The notes: generated by a model not told the origin, from the letters alone. Positions 18,287-27,079 are shown, counted from the first letter of the stretch. The stretch: 64,000 nucleotides of DNA from an uncultured Rothia sp. (GCA_946221065.1 CAMIIO010000001.1:62001-126000); one strand, 5' to 3'. Translations and numbers: made by a program.

Positions 18287-19165
18287 TTGCCACAGATTCT
18301 TGACGGTAAAGCTACCGCCGCCGCTATTAAAGCTGAGCTCAAAGAGCGTGTTGACGCCCTCAAAGCTCAGGGCATTACTCCCGGTTTGGGTACTGTGCTG
18401 GTAGGCGATGACCCTGCATCCCACTCCTACGTGGGCGGAAAACACCGCGACTGTGCAGAAATCGGCATCGCCTCCATCCGTAAAGACCTTCCGGCAGACA
18501 TTACCCAGGAGGAACTGGAGAAGGAAATCCAGGAACTCAATAATGACCCGGCATGCACCGGATATATTGTGCAGCTTCCGCTACCCAAGCACATTGATAC
18601 CAACCGCATTCTAGAAATTATTGATCCCGATAAAGACGCCGATGGTCTGCATCCCACCAACCTGGGGCGTTTGGTCTTGAACGTGGGCGAGGAACTGAAC
18701 TCTCCTCTTCCATGCACCCCAAACGGCGTCGTTGAATTGGTACGCCGTCACGGACTGGACTGGAAAGGCAAGAACGTAGCGGTTCTGGGCCGCGGTATTA
18801 CCGTGGGACGTCCGCTAGGTTTGTTGCTCACCCGCAAAGACGTGAACGCCACCGTTACCCTGGCACACACCGGAACCGAGAACCTGGATGAGGTACTACG
18901 CGAGGCAGACGTAATTGTGGCTGCCGTTGGTGTACCGCACGCGGTAAAACCCGAGCAGGTTAAAGACGGCGCGATTCTGCTGGACGTGGGTGTTTCTCGT
19001 GTGGAAGACCCCGAAACCGGTAAGAAAAAGCTCACCGGCGACATCAGCCCTGAAGCCGCAGAGAAGGCTAGCTGGGTTTCACCTAACCCGGGCGGTGTGG
19101 GTCCGATGACTCGCGCGATGCTTCTGGTGAACGTAGTAGAGACTGCCGAGCGCATGGCACGCTAG
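18287..19165 (+). CDS. folD: Methylene-THF dehydrogenase / methenyl-THF cyclohydrolase
   Basis: A 292-residue bifunctional enzyme making 10-formyl-THF from 5,10-methylene-THF. SHSYVGGKHRDC carries the catalytic lysine, QLPLPKHID is the folate-site motif, GRGITVGRPLGLLL is the NADP-binding loop, and PGGVGPMTRAML is near the end. I chose the TTG at 18287 because GAGGAA lies 7 bases upstream and the product then begins LPQILDGKATA in line with the family; a TTG at 18272 would overlap glyA. Its 10-formyl-THF product feeds the PurN and PurH reactions encoded 5 kb upstream. Confidence 0.94.
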   Translation: MPQILDGKATAAAIKAELKERVDALKAQGITPGLGTVLVGDDPASHSYVGGKHRDCAEIGIASIRKDLPADITQEELEKEIQELNNDPACTGYIVQLPLPKHIDTNRILEIIDPDKDADGLHPTNLGRLVLNVGEELNSPLPCTPNGVVELVRRHGLDWKGKNVAVLGRGITVGRPLGLLLTRKDVNATVTLAHTGTENLDEVLREADVIVAAVGVPHAVKPEQVKDGAILLDVGVSRVEDPETGKKKLTGDISPEAAEKASWVSPNPGGVGPMTRAMLLVNVVETAERMAR

Positions 19166-19190
19166 CTCTTCGAGCACATGCGTTGAAGCA

Positions 19191-19232
19191 TCAAAAATGG
19201 CTGAGACCCCGCGGGGTCTCAGCCATTTTTGA
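19191..19232. terminator. Bidirectional terminator after folD
   Basis: A perfect 20-bp inverted repeat around a central GC (left arm TCAAAAATGGCTGAGACCCC). A-rich and T-rich ends on both strands make it a terminator for folD and for the convergent GntR gene. Confidence 0.92.
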
Positions 19233-19249
19233 TACCTCAACGTAAGTTT

Positions 19250-20026
19250 TTAACGGGTAAGGTCTAGCTCGTAGTCATAACGATCGGCCCGGTAGATTGC
19301 TTCGCTCGCCTCCACGGGCAAGCCCTTTATCGTATAGCCCACGCGCTCCACACGAAGCACAGGGGCGTGCGTCTCAATACCAAGAGCCGCCGCCTCCTCA
19401 GCACTGGCAGCGGCGGCACTGACTCGCTGAGTAGCCTTCTCAACTCGATACCCATTCTTCATGAGCTGCTGATCAATGCTGAGATCGGGATCCGGTCCCT
19501 GATGGTTAAACACCTGGGGGAGGAAACGTGACTTTTCATAACACATCGGCACAGAATCGGCTCGCCGTAAACGAGTCAGCTCCAGCAGGGGAGTGTCTAC
19601 TGGTACGGAAAGTTTCTGCGCGACGTCCTCGGAAGCCACCGTCATACGCGTACCTAAATTAGCCGTAGCTGCCGCAAATCCGCGTAAAGTCATGTCTTCG
19701 GTGTAGCTAATAAGACGCGGTTCTTTACGAAGCTTCCGCTGATCGGCAACGTAGGTGCCTGAACCTTGAACGTTATACACTAAACCGCGCTGTTGCAGCA
19801 CCGCGATGGCGCGACGCACGGTATCTCGGCTTAAACCGAACTGGTCTTGTAATTCCTTTTCAGTCGGTAAAGCATTATGTGGGCGGGCATTTTCAATAAA
19901 CGTAGAAAGCAGAAAGCTGGCCAGACGATGGTACTTGGGGGCAGTTCCATCCGGTAATTGCGCGCCCGAAAGCGAGCGAGAAATTGAGTAGCTTTCAGCG
20001 GTAACGGGGGAGTTTACGCTGGTCAT
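19250..20026 (-). CDS. GntR/HutC-family transcriptional regulator
   Basis: A 258-residue regulator with an N-terminal winged helix (LPTEKELQDQFGLSRDTVRRAIAVLQQRGLVYNVQGSGTYV, residues about 60-102) and a C-terminal UTRA ligand-binding domain, which in this subfamily often senses sugar phosphates or amino-acid-derived molecules. I start it at the ATG at 20026 (MTSVNSPV), with AGGATAAAG upstream; the frame is open to 20110 but would overlap the divergent gene's leader. The ligand and target genes are not evident from the neighbourhood. Confidence 0.87.
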   Translation of the reverse strand: MTSVNSPVTAESYSISRSLSGAQLPDGTAPKYHRLASFLLSTFIENARPHNALPTEKELQDQFGLSRDTVRRAIAVLQQRGLVYNVQGSGTYVADQRKLRKEPRLISYTEDMTLRGFAAATANLGTRMTVASEDVAQKLSVPVDTPLLELTRLRRADSVPMCYEKSRFLPQVFNHQGPDPDLSIDQQLMKNGYRVEKATQRVSAAAASAEEAAALGIETHAPVLRVERVGYTIKGLPVEASEAIYRADRYDYELDLTR

Positions 20027-20138
20027 AATCTTTATCCTAATGGGAGCAAGTGGAGAAAACTCGAAAGCTACCGGGTCTTTTTGAAGAAGAGCGTCTGCTC
20101 TCGTTATCAACGGTGCCTAGGTGGAGCCGTGCGTTTGG

Positions 20139-20151
20139 CATAATGGAACGT
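20139..20151 (+). promoter_or_regulatory. Probable leaderless promoter (-10) of the next gene
   Basis: CATAAT (20139-20144) ends 7 bases before the ATG at 20152, with no Shine-Dalgarno sequence between them. Confidence 0.45.
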
Positions 20152-20598
20152 ATGCAAACATCTGGTTCTCAGGATTCATCGTCACAGGTCACTTTTAAAA
20201 CGGTGATTGGCGCCTGCATTGGCGGGCTCATTCTACTTGCGCTGTGCGTGGTAGCTATCTTTCAGGCTTCCCATGAAGAGTCAGTGTTGGGCTGGATAGT
20301 GGCAGGTATCTTGCTTGCTTGGCTAGGCGTTGCAATATACCTGGCGATGCTTGTGATGCGCCAGGTAAAGCTATCTCAGCGGGAATACGCGGCCCTTGCG
20401 CAGCGTCGTCGTTCCGAGGAGGAATCGATGTTGCAGGATAAGTTGGCGCACAGCTTTCAGATTGTGCTGGTGCAATCCAACGTGATTAAAGAACAACTGG
20501 CAGAGAACGGCCCGGACGCCCGGGAAATGATTGACCGCGCCCTAGACACGATTGATACCACTGCCAAGAACGGTATGAGCATGGCAAAGGAGTCCTAG
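20152..20598 (+). CDS. Two-helix membrane protein of unknown function
   Basis: A 148-residue protein with two closely spaced transmembrane segments (about residues 17-36 and 45-67) and a charged, probably coiled-coil cytoplasmic tail (LSQREYAALAQRRRSEEESM...). I do not recognise a named family. The frame is open from 20050, but ATG 20152 has a -10 box just upstream. It ends 2 bases before the exonuclease gene, so the two are likely co-transcribed. Confidence 0.65.
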   Translation: MQTSGSQDSSSQVTFKTVIGACIGGLILLALCVVAIFQASHEESVLGWIVAGILLAWLGVAIYLAMLVMRQVKLSQREYAALAQRRRSEEESMLQDKLAHSFQIVLVQSNVIKEQLAENGPDAREMIDRALDTIDTTAKNGMSMAKES

Positions 20599-20600
20599 AG

Positions 20601-21449
20601 ATGACGCGAGAGAAAAACACCCTGCGTATTGCTTCGGTAAACGTGAACGGTATCCGTGCGGCATACCGTAAAGAGATGGCTTCGTGGCTCGACGCCCGCG
20701 ATGTGGATATTCTGTGCCTACAAGAGGTGCGCGCGCCGGATAAAATTGTTCGCGAACTCTTAGATGAGTCAAAGTGGCATATCGTGCACGCAGAAGCCGA
20801 AGCCAAAGGGCGCGCCGGCGTGCTCATCGCCACCCGGCTAACTTCCAACACTCGCGGTGAACTCCTAGAAAACCAGCCCAGGCGAACCCGCGAACATATT
20901 GGTGAGGAATACTTTGAACGCTCCGGACGCTGGGTAGAAGCCGACTACGAGCTACCGAACGGAGAAACACTGACGGTGGTTTCCGCCTACGTGCATTCCG
21001 GGGAGGTAGACACCCCCAAGCAGGACGATAAATACCGTTTCCTTGACCGTATGCTCGTGCGGATGCCCGAGCTTGCCCAGCACTCAGATCACGTGCTAGT
21101 GGTAGGGGATCTCAACGTGGGCCATACGGAGCTGGATATTAAGAACTGGAAAGCTAACCAGAAGCGCGCCGGATTCCTCCCGCAAGAGCGCGCTTACTTT
21201 GACAAATTTTTTGGAGAGATAGGGTTCGTTGACGTCGCCCGCAACCTTGCCGGCAACGTTCCCGGACCCTACACTTGGTGGTCCTATCGCGGTAAAGCCT
21301 TTGACAACGACGCTGGTTGGCGGATTGACTACCACATGGCAACTTCCGAGCTGGCTTCCAAAGCGGTGCGCGCCGTCGTCGACCGTGCCGCCACCTACGA
21401 AGAGCGATTTAGTGATCACGCGCCGCTAGTGGCGGACTACCAGTTCTAG
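20601..21449 (+). CDS. Exodeoxyribonuclease III (AP endonuclease)
   Basis: A 282-residue member of the exonuclease III / endonuclease-exonuclease-phosphatase family, which cleaves abasic sites and removes 3' blocks in base-excision repair. Motifs run in order: RIASVNVNGIRAA, DILCLQEVRA (catalytic Glu), GRWVEADY, VVGDLNVGHTELDIKN (Asp/Asn pair), WRIDYHMA and SDHAPLVADY (catalytic His). AAGGAG is 9 bases before the ATG. It is translated closely after the preceding membrane protein gene. Confidence 0.92.
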   Translation: MTREKNTLRIASVNVNGIRAAYRKEMASWLDARDVDILCLQEVRAPDKIVRELLDESKWHIVHAEAEAKGRAGVLIATRLTSNTRGELLENQPRRTREHIGEEYFERSGRWVEADYELPNGETLTVVSAYVHSGEVDTPKQDDKYRFLDRMLVRMPELAQHSDHVLVVGDLNVGHTELDIKNWKANQKRAGFLPQERAYFDKFFGEIGFVDVARNLAGNVPGPYTWWSYRGKAFDNDAGWRIDYHMATSELASKAVRAVVDRAATYEERFSDHAPLVADYQF

Positions 21450-21489
21450 GCCGGACCCTTAATTTTTTTAGACCACGCAAGGATAAATA

Positions 21490-22554
21490 ATGACTGAAAA
21501 TTCGCAGAACACTGCCAACCGAAACCTTATTCCGAATGCCTCAACGGGGAAGCCCCGCGCTTTTTCTGGCGCGCAACCCTCGGCAGACTCCATGCACCTC
21601 GGTAACTTTATTGGCGCCCTGAACAACTGGGTTGGCCTACAGCAGGACCACGAGTGCCTATACTTCATTCCCGATATGCACGCGATTACCGTTCCCCAGG
21701 ATCCTGCGGTACTACTGGAACGTACTCGCAAAACCGCGGCGCAGTACATTGCCTGCGGTATCGACCCGCAAAAAACCCCACTCTTTGTACAGTCGCATGT
21801 TCCCGAGCATGCTCAGCTTGCCTGGGTGCTCAATTGCATTACCGGGTTTGGTGAAGCATCGCGCATGACGCAGTTTAAGGACAAGTCAGCTAAGCAAGGC
21901 TCGGACAACGCCTCGGTGGGGCTGTTCACCTACCCCGTGCTGATGGCGGCGGATATTCTGCTGTACCAGGCAGATGTGGTTCCGGTTGGTGAAGACCAGC
22001 GGCAGCACCTGGAGCTTACCCGCAACCTGGCGCAGCGTTTTAACTCTCGTTTTGGTGAAACCTTTATTGTGCCCGAGGCAAAGATTATGAAGGATACCGC
22101 TAAAATCTATGACCTACAGGATCCCACTTCAAAGATGTCCAAATCGGCTGCTACCGAAAAGGGTATTATCTGGCTACTGGATGATCCCAAAAAGACGGCA
22201 AAGAAGATTAAATCCGCGGTAACCGATGATGGCTCCGAGATCACCTATGATCGCCAGGCAAAGCCCGGTATCTCTAATCTGCTCTCGATTTACTCGGCGG
22301 TAACCGACCGCTCGATTGACTCGATCGTGGCAGAGTACGAAGGTAAGATGTATGGTCACCTCAAGGTAGATCTTGCCGAGCTTGTTGCTACCAAGGTTGA
22401 GCCAATCCGCGCCCGCGCCCTGGAACTGCTCGATGACACCGCAGAGTTAGACCGTCTGCTCGCCGTTGGCGCGTCTCAAGCTCGTGAGATAGCCGCCGTC
22501 ACTCTGGAAAATGTGTACAAGAACGTGGGCTTTATGCCCTCTACGCTCTCCTAA
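21490..22554 (+). CDS. trpS: Tryptophanyl-tRNA synthetase
   Basis: A 354-residue class Ic synthetase that charges tRNA-Trp. The HIGH-like signature is SMHLGNFIGAL (about residue 36), the substrate site GEDQRQHLELTR is in the middle, and KMSKSA (about residue 217) is the KMSKS loop. Length is normal for bacterial TrpRS. No T-box or leader peptide was seen upstream. It lies directly upstream of the 2H phosphoesterase gene. Confidence 0.96.
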   Translation: MTENSQNTANRNLIPNASTGKPRAFSGAQPSADSMHLGNFIGALNNWVGLQQDHECLYFIPDMHAITVPQDPAVLLERTRKTAAQYIACGIDPQKTPLFVQSHVPEHAQLAWVLNCITGFGEASRMTQFKDKSAKQGSDNASVGLFTYPVLMAADILLYQADVVPVGEDQRQHLELTRNLAQRFNSRFGETFIVPEAKIMKDTAKIYDLQDPTSKMSKSAATEKGIIWLLDDPKKTAKKIKSAVTDDGSEITYDRQAKPGISNLLSIYSAVTDRSIDSIVAEYEGKMYGHLKVDLAELVATKVEPIRARALELLDDTAELDRLLAVGASQAREIAAVTLENVYKNVGFMPSTLS

Positions 22555-22559
22555 GTGCT

Positions 22560-23129
22560 ATGTCTGTTAAGACTACGGAGCGAGAACAAGCCTCGCCAAC
22601 TCTCATCCAGGGGCAAAGGTATCTGAGCATTGTTGCTCCGGTGCCTGCCCCCTTATGCCATCGAATCTATCGTTGGCAAGTAGAGCACCAAGCCCCCAAT
22701 CCTCGCGAAAAATGCCATATTACGGTGTTTATTGTGAAGGACGAAGCGCAGGATGAAACGCTTGGGCGGTTAGTAGCCGAACTAAAGAATGTGGAGCCCA
22801 TCGAGATTGAGCTAGGTGAGCCGTCATCCTTTTGGCCGCAAACCCCGGTTGCCTATTTGCGCCTTCATCGAGGGATTTCTGCTCTGCAGCGGCTTCACGA
22901 TGTGGTTGAGAAGATTTTGGGTCCCAGCGCCTCACCGTTTCGATACGTGCCACACCTAACGTTGGCTCACCAGATGCCGCAGGAACTTTTGGCGGATGCC
23001 GTGGAAAGTTTTGCGGATATTCCACAGGCGCTATGCAACTTTACGGTAGGACAGGTGGAGCTACACGAATTTGACGGCGAGCGATGGGCCCTGGTGCAGA
23101 ACATCCCCTTAGGCGGCGCGAAAGAATAG
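22560..23129 (+). CDS. 2H phosphoesterase (2'-5' RNA ligase family) protein
   Basis: A 189-residue protein with the two HxT motifs of the 2H superfamily: HITV (about residue 52) and HLTL (about residue 128), which form a paired-histidine phosphodiesterase site. Members act on 2',3'-cyclic phosphates or on small cyclic-phosphate substrates, but specificity cannot be told here. It starts 5 bases after the trpS stop and is likely co-transcribed. A terminator follows. Confidence 0.8.
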   Translation: MSVKTTEREQASPTLIQGQRYLSIVAPVPAPLCHRIYRWQVEHQAPNPREKCHITVFIVKDEAQDETLGRLVAELKNVEPIEIELGEPSSFWPQTPVAYLRLHRGISALQRLHDVVEKILGPSASPFRYVPHLTLAHQMPQELLADAVESFADIPQALCNFTVGQVELHEFDGERWALVQNIPLGGAKE

Positions 23130-23151
23130 CATCCGCGAGCCTGCCAGGGGG

Positions 23152-23193
23152 AAGAGGGGGTTGAATATCAGCTATGATATTCAGCCCCCTCTT
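23152..23193. terminator. Bidirectional terminator
   Basis: A 19-bp stem (AAGAGGGGGTTGAATATCA / TGATATTCAGCCCCCTCTT) with one G-T pair and a 4-base loop, between the convergent 2H phosphoesterase and AztD-like genes. Confidence 0.88.
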
Positions 23194-23213
23194 TGCGTAC
23201 TTGCATATATTTT

Positions 23214-24539
23214 CTAGTGGGCGTGGCTGTGGTCGTGAGCCTGGCTGGCGGCTTTGCCGGTTACTCCGGAGATTTCATTAGGAGTATGCGGTAGCTCTAG
23301 CTCCACGATTTTTTCAGCGTGACCCTCTTGGATGCGGCTGAGGGAAACTGCGATGAGTTTCTTGGTGCTGGGATCCGTGACGTAGGCGGTGTTCCCGTCT
23401 ACCCAAAGTGCTGGGCGCGGATCCTGCCATACATCGGATTCTTGCCAAGGCTTCATAAGCTCGATGGCTCCTAACTCTTTGCCGCTCTGCTGATCAAAGA
23501 AGCGAAGCTTGCCGTCCGTGGTGAGGAGGAGAGCTTCTCCGTGTGGTCCACGAGCTAGCGAACGAAAAGTGTAGCTCACTCCCTCAGGTAGCTCCACCCT
23601 GGTCCGTTCTAGCGTGGTGGTGTTCACGAGCGCAAATTGTTCTGGTCTTTCCAACTCTGCGTCGGGGTCTGTTTTGAAATCGGCGAGTACCACATCGGAT
23701 TGCGGATCCGATGCCATATTTCCGGAACGGGAGTAGGGGAATCCTTTATTCTCAATTTTGTGAAAGGTGGAGTCCTTGTAGACGAGCACTCCGTCTTCGC
23801 AGCCAATAGTAATACTTTTCTGCGCGGCTAGAGCCTCCCCGTGAACGCCGGGGCAATCGTGATTTTCGAGGATGACTTTACCGTGGCTATCAATGACGGC
23901 GGCCCCGGTGCGTTCCTCTTCGGTTCCTACGCTCACAAGGAATCGGTCGTTTTCTAAAGGAATGGCAAAGCCGTGGTGGGGATCTGGAAGGGTAACTTTT
24001 TCCGTTGCGACGTCGGTGGCGGTGAACTGATCTTCCCCGGTAAGATCTGCCGGGTTGAGCACGTCAAAGCTTCCGGTTCCGTCGGCAAAGAACGCGGTTT
24101 TTCCGTGGTTTGAGATGACGTGCCCGGTGTGGTCTGCCTGTAGTTCTAGGGAAGTCAGCGCGGGTTCGGTGGAATAAATATGGGAGTGATCTCCGTGTTC
24201 TTGTTCCCATATTCCCATATCTAAAATGCGGTAGCTGGAGCCATCGCTAACGGCGAGGTGCCTGTTGTCCCCGGTGGGATTGAGGCGTAGGAAGCCTTCT
24301 GCGGGGAGGGCGTTGATGAGTTTCATGGTGTGGCCGTTGACTACCATGATGCCGCCGTCGTAAGTGAGGGCTATGCGGCTGGCGAGAGTACGTTCCTCGG
24401 TGAGCGTTGGTTCGGCGGAAGGTGATGCCGTGGTGGGTGTGTTGGTGGATTCTGTGGGTAGGGTTCCTCCGCAGGCTGAAAGAAATGCGGTGGTGAGAGT
24501 GAGGGCACAGAGCGCAGTAATAGTTCGTGATGGTGTCAT
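23214..24539 (-). CDS. AztD-like zinc metallochaperone lipoprotein
   Basis: A 441-residue exported protein with a lipobox (LSAC, Cys23), a Thr/Ser/Pro linker and a repetitive beta-propeller-like body. The His/Asp stretch EQEHGDHSHIYS, CPGVHGEALA and the His-rich C-terminus HDHSHAH fit the AztD family, periplasmic zinc chaperones that hand zinc to the AztC binding protein of the AztABCD importer. No aztABC genes lie nearby, so the partner must be elsewhere or the role differs. A -10 box TATATT (24546-24551) 6 bases before the ATG implies a leaderless transcript, and a Zur-type box overlaps the promoter. Confidence 0.82.
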   Translation of the reverse strand: MTPSRTITALCALTLTTAFLSACGGTLPTESTNTPTTASPSAEPTLTEERTLASRIALTYDGGIMVVNGHTMKLINALPAEGFLRLNPTGDNRHLAVSDGSSYRILDMGIWEQEHGDHSHIYSTEPALTSLELQADHTGHVISNHGKTAFFADGTGSFDVLNPADLTGEDQFTATDVATEKVTLPDPHHGFAIPLENDRFLVSVGTEEERTGAAVIDSHGKVILENHDCPGVHGEALAAQKSITIGCEDGVLVYKDSTFHKIENKGFPYSRSGNMASDPQSDVVLADFKTDPDAELERPEQFALVNTTTLERTRVELPEGVSYTFRSLARGPHGEALLLTTDGKLRFFDQQSGKELGAIELMKPWQESDVWQDPRPALWVDGNTAYVTDPSTKKLIAVSLSRIQEGHAEKIVELELPHTPNEISGVTGKAASQAHDHSHAH

Positions 24540-24545
24540 AAAAAC

Positions 24546-24574
24546 AATATAACTTAAATGAGAATCATTCTCAT
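24546..24574 (-). promoter_or_regulatory. Zur-type operator overlapping the AztD-like promoter
   Basis: ATGAGAATCATTCTCAT (24558-24574) is a 17-base palindrome, perfect except for its centre, and agrees with the actinobacterial Zur pattern TGAnAATnATTnTCA. It covers the -35 position and part of the spacer of the minus-strand promoter, whose -10 TATATT is at 24546-24551. A repressor bound there would block transcription when zinc is plentiful. The link to zinc rests on the gene's family and the box sequence; Fur-type boxes are similar. Confidence 0.8.
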
Positions 24575-24661
24575 AATGAGTGTTGGAGTGGACCTAAAAT
24601 CCTGGGAATTACGGTATTACGATATAAGTGTGCCGTCTAAGCGCGCCATTGTAGACACACC

Positions 24662-24710
24662 AAACCGCCGGAACAATACATCGTTACGGATGTATCGCGC
24701 CGGCGGTTTT
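24662..24710 (+). terminator. Hairpin with a U-run on the plus strand
   Basis: AAACCGCCGG / CCGGCGGTTT with an inner stem ATACATC / GATGTAT, followed on the plus strand by TTTTATTGTTCTT. Only the plus strand has the T-run, yet no plus-strand gene precedes it. It may still end manC transcription from the other side or mark a small RNA. Confidence 0.6.
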
Positions 24711-24736
24711 TATTGTTCTTCTTGTGAATGAGGGGG

Positions 24737-25849
24737 CTAAAGAAGCTCGTCTAGCTCACGAATCTTAAGTTCGGCAACCGTGTCTTTCACTTTCTGAGCC
24801 TGCTCGCGAGTGGTGACAAGAAGCGCGTCCGGGGTATCAACTACCACAACATTTTCCATGCCAATCACAGAAATACAACGATCACTTTCATTCACCACAA
24901 TGCCCGTGGCGTCTTGTAATAAAATTTTCTCGACAGAGCCAAGAGCTGTGAAATCTTCACCGGTACGCTCCTGGTTGAGGCGGGCGACGGCGTCAAAATC
25001 TCCCACATCATCCCAGCGGAAAGAGCCGGGAACCATCGCGACGTCGCCGGCGGCTGCGGCTGGCTCGGCAACGGCGTAGTCAATAGCTGTTTTGGGAAGA
25101 GTAGGCCATACTCGATGCATTACCTCATCGCGCTGCGGAGTGTCCCAAGCATGGGCAATCTCGGTGATGCCGCGGAAAAGATCGGGCTCATTGGCTTCAA
25201 GGTGATGCAGCATAAGCTCAGCAGGGGCCACAAACATCCCTGCGTTCCAGGTGTATTCACCCGAGGCAACGTACTGGGCGGCCGTTGCGGCGTCGGGCTT
25301 TTCCACAAAATTCTCTACGGCCAACGCGGAAGGAGCCGAAGCGACCTGCAAGGACTCACTAGCCTTAATGTACCCAAAAGACGTAGCTGGAGCCGTGGGA
25401 GTAATACCAATAGTCACAATTTTCCCGGTAGCGGCTGTCTCAAAGGCTTCACGTACTACCCTGTGGAACTCCATGACGGGGTCAATAATATGATCCGCGG
25501 CGAAAGAGCCAACAATTGCTTGGGAGTCCCGGCGGTGCAAAATAGCACATGCCAAACCAATAGCTGCAGCAGAATCCTTGGGTGAGGGTTCTAGTACCAG
25601 GTCTGCACCGCGCAGCTCTGAAATTTGCTGGGTGACGGCGTTGGCGTGGGATTCTCCGGTAGCTACCATGATGGAATTGGGGGAAAGGTCAACCAGACGA
25701 TCATAGGTTTGGCGAATCAAGGAATCGCCGCTTCCGGTGAGATCAAGGAGGAATTTGGGGGCATGGGCGCGTGAAAGCGGCCAAAGGCGTGATCCAACGC
25801 CTCCTGCCGGAATCAGTGGGTAAAACCGTTCTTGTGGAGTTCTCATCAT
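24737..25849 (-). CDS. Mannose-1-phosphate guanylyltransferase
   Basis: A 370-residue nucleotidyltransferase making GDP-mannose for mannosylated lipids, glycans and proteins. The pyrophosphorylase signature IPAGGVGSRLWPLSRAHAPKFLL is near the start (GGxGxRLxPLS...PK pattern), with FVEKPDAATAAQY and YTWNAGMFV in the middle. It is the short single-function form without an isomerase domain. There is no clear ribosome binding site before the ATG pair at 25844-25849; TATTCT lies just upstream, so it may be leaderless. It is a single gene. Confidence 0.92.
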   Translation of the reverse strand: MMRTPQERFYPLIPAGGVGSRLWPLSRAHAPKFLLDLTGSGDSLIRQTYDRLVDLSPNSIMVATGESHANAVTQQISELRGADLVLEPSPKDSAAAIGLACAILHRRDSQAIVGSFAADHIIDPVMEFHRVVREAFETAATGKIVTIGITPTAPATSFGYIKASESLQVASAPSALAVENFVEKPDAATAAQYVASGEYTWNAGMFVAPAELMLHHLEANEPDLFRGITEIAHAWDTPQRDEVMHRVWPTLPKTAIDYAVAEPAAAAGDVAMVPGSFRWDDVGDFDAVARLNQERTGEDFTALGSVEKILLQDATGIVVNESDRCISVIGMENVVVVDTPDALLVTTREQAQKVKDTVAELKIRELDELL

Positions 25850-26168
25850 GTAATAGAATACAGAGCCTTAAGTCTTATATGAGAAAAATATCCCTTGATT
25901 TTGCGAATTAGTCCTGAAGGATAAGACCGTTTGTGTTTTTCTCAACCCCGTGAGGGTGTAGAAGAGTGTATAAGGCGACAAAAAAGTTCGCTAATTATCG
26001 CTGATTGCTGGCTTTTTCCTGGGCACGGGTTGTCAGTAAAAGTACGTGTGACCTGGTACGCTTTGAAGAGAGTAGAACAGTTTTTTAATTGCTGTTTCAG
26101 GCGTGACGTTGCATTAAAAATACAACGGAGTATTGAACGCCTTAAGCAACGTGCAGGAGGTCATGTAA
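25850..26168. other. Divergent promoter region of the mannose-1-phosphate guanylyltransferase gene and sdhC
   Basis: About 320 bases without a convincing gene. It ends with a strong AGGAGGT ribosome binding site (26155-26161) for sdhC and must contain the sdh promoter, which I cannot place with confidence. Confidence 0.45.
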
Positions 26169-26546
26169 GTGCCTAATAATTCCAAAGGTACCCTCTACCG
26201 CGGCCACGAAGGCATGTGGTCGTGGGTAGCTCACCGCGTTACGGGTATCGCGATTTTCTTCTTCCTACTGGTGCATGTGCTAGACACCGCCATGGTGCGT
26301 GTCTCCCCAGAGGCATACAACGCCGTGATGAGCATATACAAAAACCCCATTATGGGCTTGGGAGAAGCAGTGCTGGTTGCAGCCATTGTTTACCACGCTT
26401 TCAACGGCATCCGCATCATCCTGGTTGACTTCTGGAAAGGCGGCGCACGCAACCAGCGCGGAATGCTCTGGGGTGTGCTAGCACTTTGGGTCATCGTGAT
26501 GATCCCCTTCCTTATCCGCCACCTCATGCTGACCTTCGGAGGCTAA
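26169..26546 (+). CDS. sdhC: Succinate dehydrogenase cytochrome b556 subunit
   Basis: A 125-residue membrane anchor of complex II. It begins with the family pattern LYRGHEGMWSWVAHRVTG, contains three transmembrane helices (about 24-45, 58-80, 100-122) and the candidate haem-ligand histidines (LVHVLD and VYHAFNG). GTG start 7 bases after AGGAGGT. First gene of sdhCDAB. Confidence 0.93.
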   Translation: MPNNSKGTLYRGHEGMWSWVAHRVTGIAIFFFLLVHVLDTAMVRVSPEAYNAVMSIYKNPIMGLGEAVLVAAIVYHAFNGIRIILVDFWKGGARNQRGMLWGVLALWVIVMIPFLIRHLMLTFGG

Positions 26547-26553
26547 AACAACG

Positions 26554-27039
26554 ATGGCTACCCCTCTCAAACCCCGCATTTCCGCACCCCGTAGCCGCGA
26601 TAACGTCATCGACGGCGTCCGCTACAACCGCTCCAGCTCCAAGCGCAACAACTTTGAAATGTTCGCCTGGCTTTTCATGCGTATCTCTGGCGTCGTACTC
26701 GTCGTGCTCATCTTCGGCCACCTCTTTGTGAACCTCATGATGGGCGAAGGCGTACACGGCGTTGACTTCGGCTTTGTCGGCGGCAAACTAGCCAACCCCT
26801 TCTGGCAGGTCTGGGACCTGCTGCTATTGTGGCTAGCTATGCTTCACGGCACCAACGGTATCCGAACCATCATCATGGACTACGCGGAAAGGGACTCCAC
26901 CCGCTTCCGCCTGAAAGTCATTCTCTTCATCGCCTCAGCCTTCGTGCTCCTGGTAGGCACCATGGTGATCTTCACCTTCGACCCCTGCCCCACCGGCGCC
27001 GCTGCAGACTTGCTTCCTTCCTTCTGCCCCGCACCGTAA
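26554..27039 (+). CDS. sdhD: Succinate dehydrogenase hydrophobic membrane anchor
   Basis: A 161-residue second anchor subunit with three hydrophobic helices and the conserved RISGVVLVVLIFGHLFVN and LLLWLAMLHGTNGIR segments, which supply the quinone- and haem-site residues. It starts 7 bases after sdhC and ends 40 bases before sdhA, in one operon. Confidence 0.92.
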   Translation: MATPLKPRISAPRSRDNVIDGVRYNRSSSKRNNFEMFAWLFMRISGVVLVVLIFGHLFVNLMMGEGVHGVDFGFVGGKLANPFWQVWDLLLLWLAMLHGTNGIRTIIMDYAERDSTRFRLKVILFIASAFVLLVGTMVIFTFDPCPTGAAADLLPSFCPAP

Positions 27040-27079
27040 TTTCCACCAGATTTAGTAACTCAGAAAAGAGCATTATTCA

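Noticed and set aside
21460..21489. Possible T-box or leader peptide before trpS
   Set aside because: Only about 40 bases separate trpS from the previous gene, with no tryptophan-rich leader or T-box motif.
25931..26176. 81-residue open frame before sdhC
   Set aside because: No ribosome binding site, no recognisable protein features, overlaps the sdhC start.
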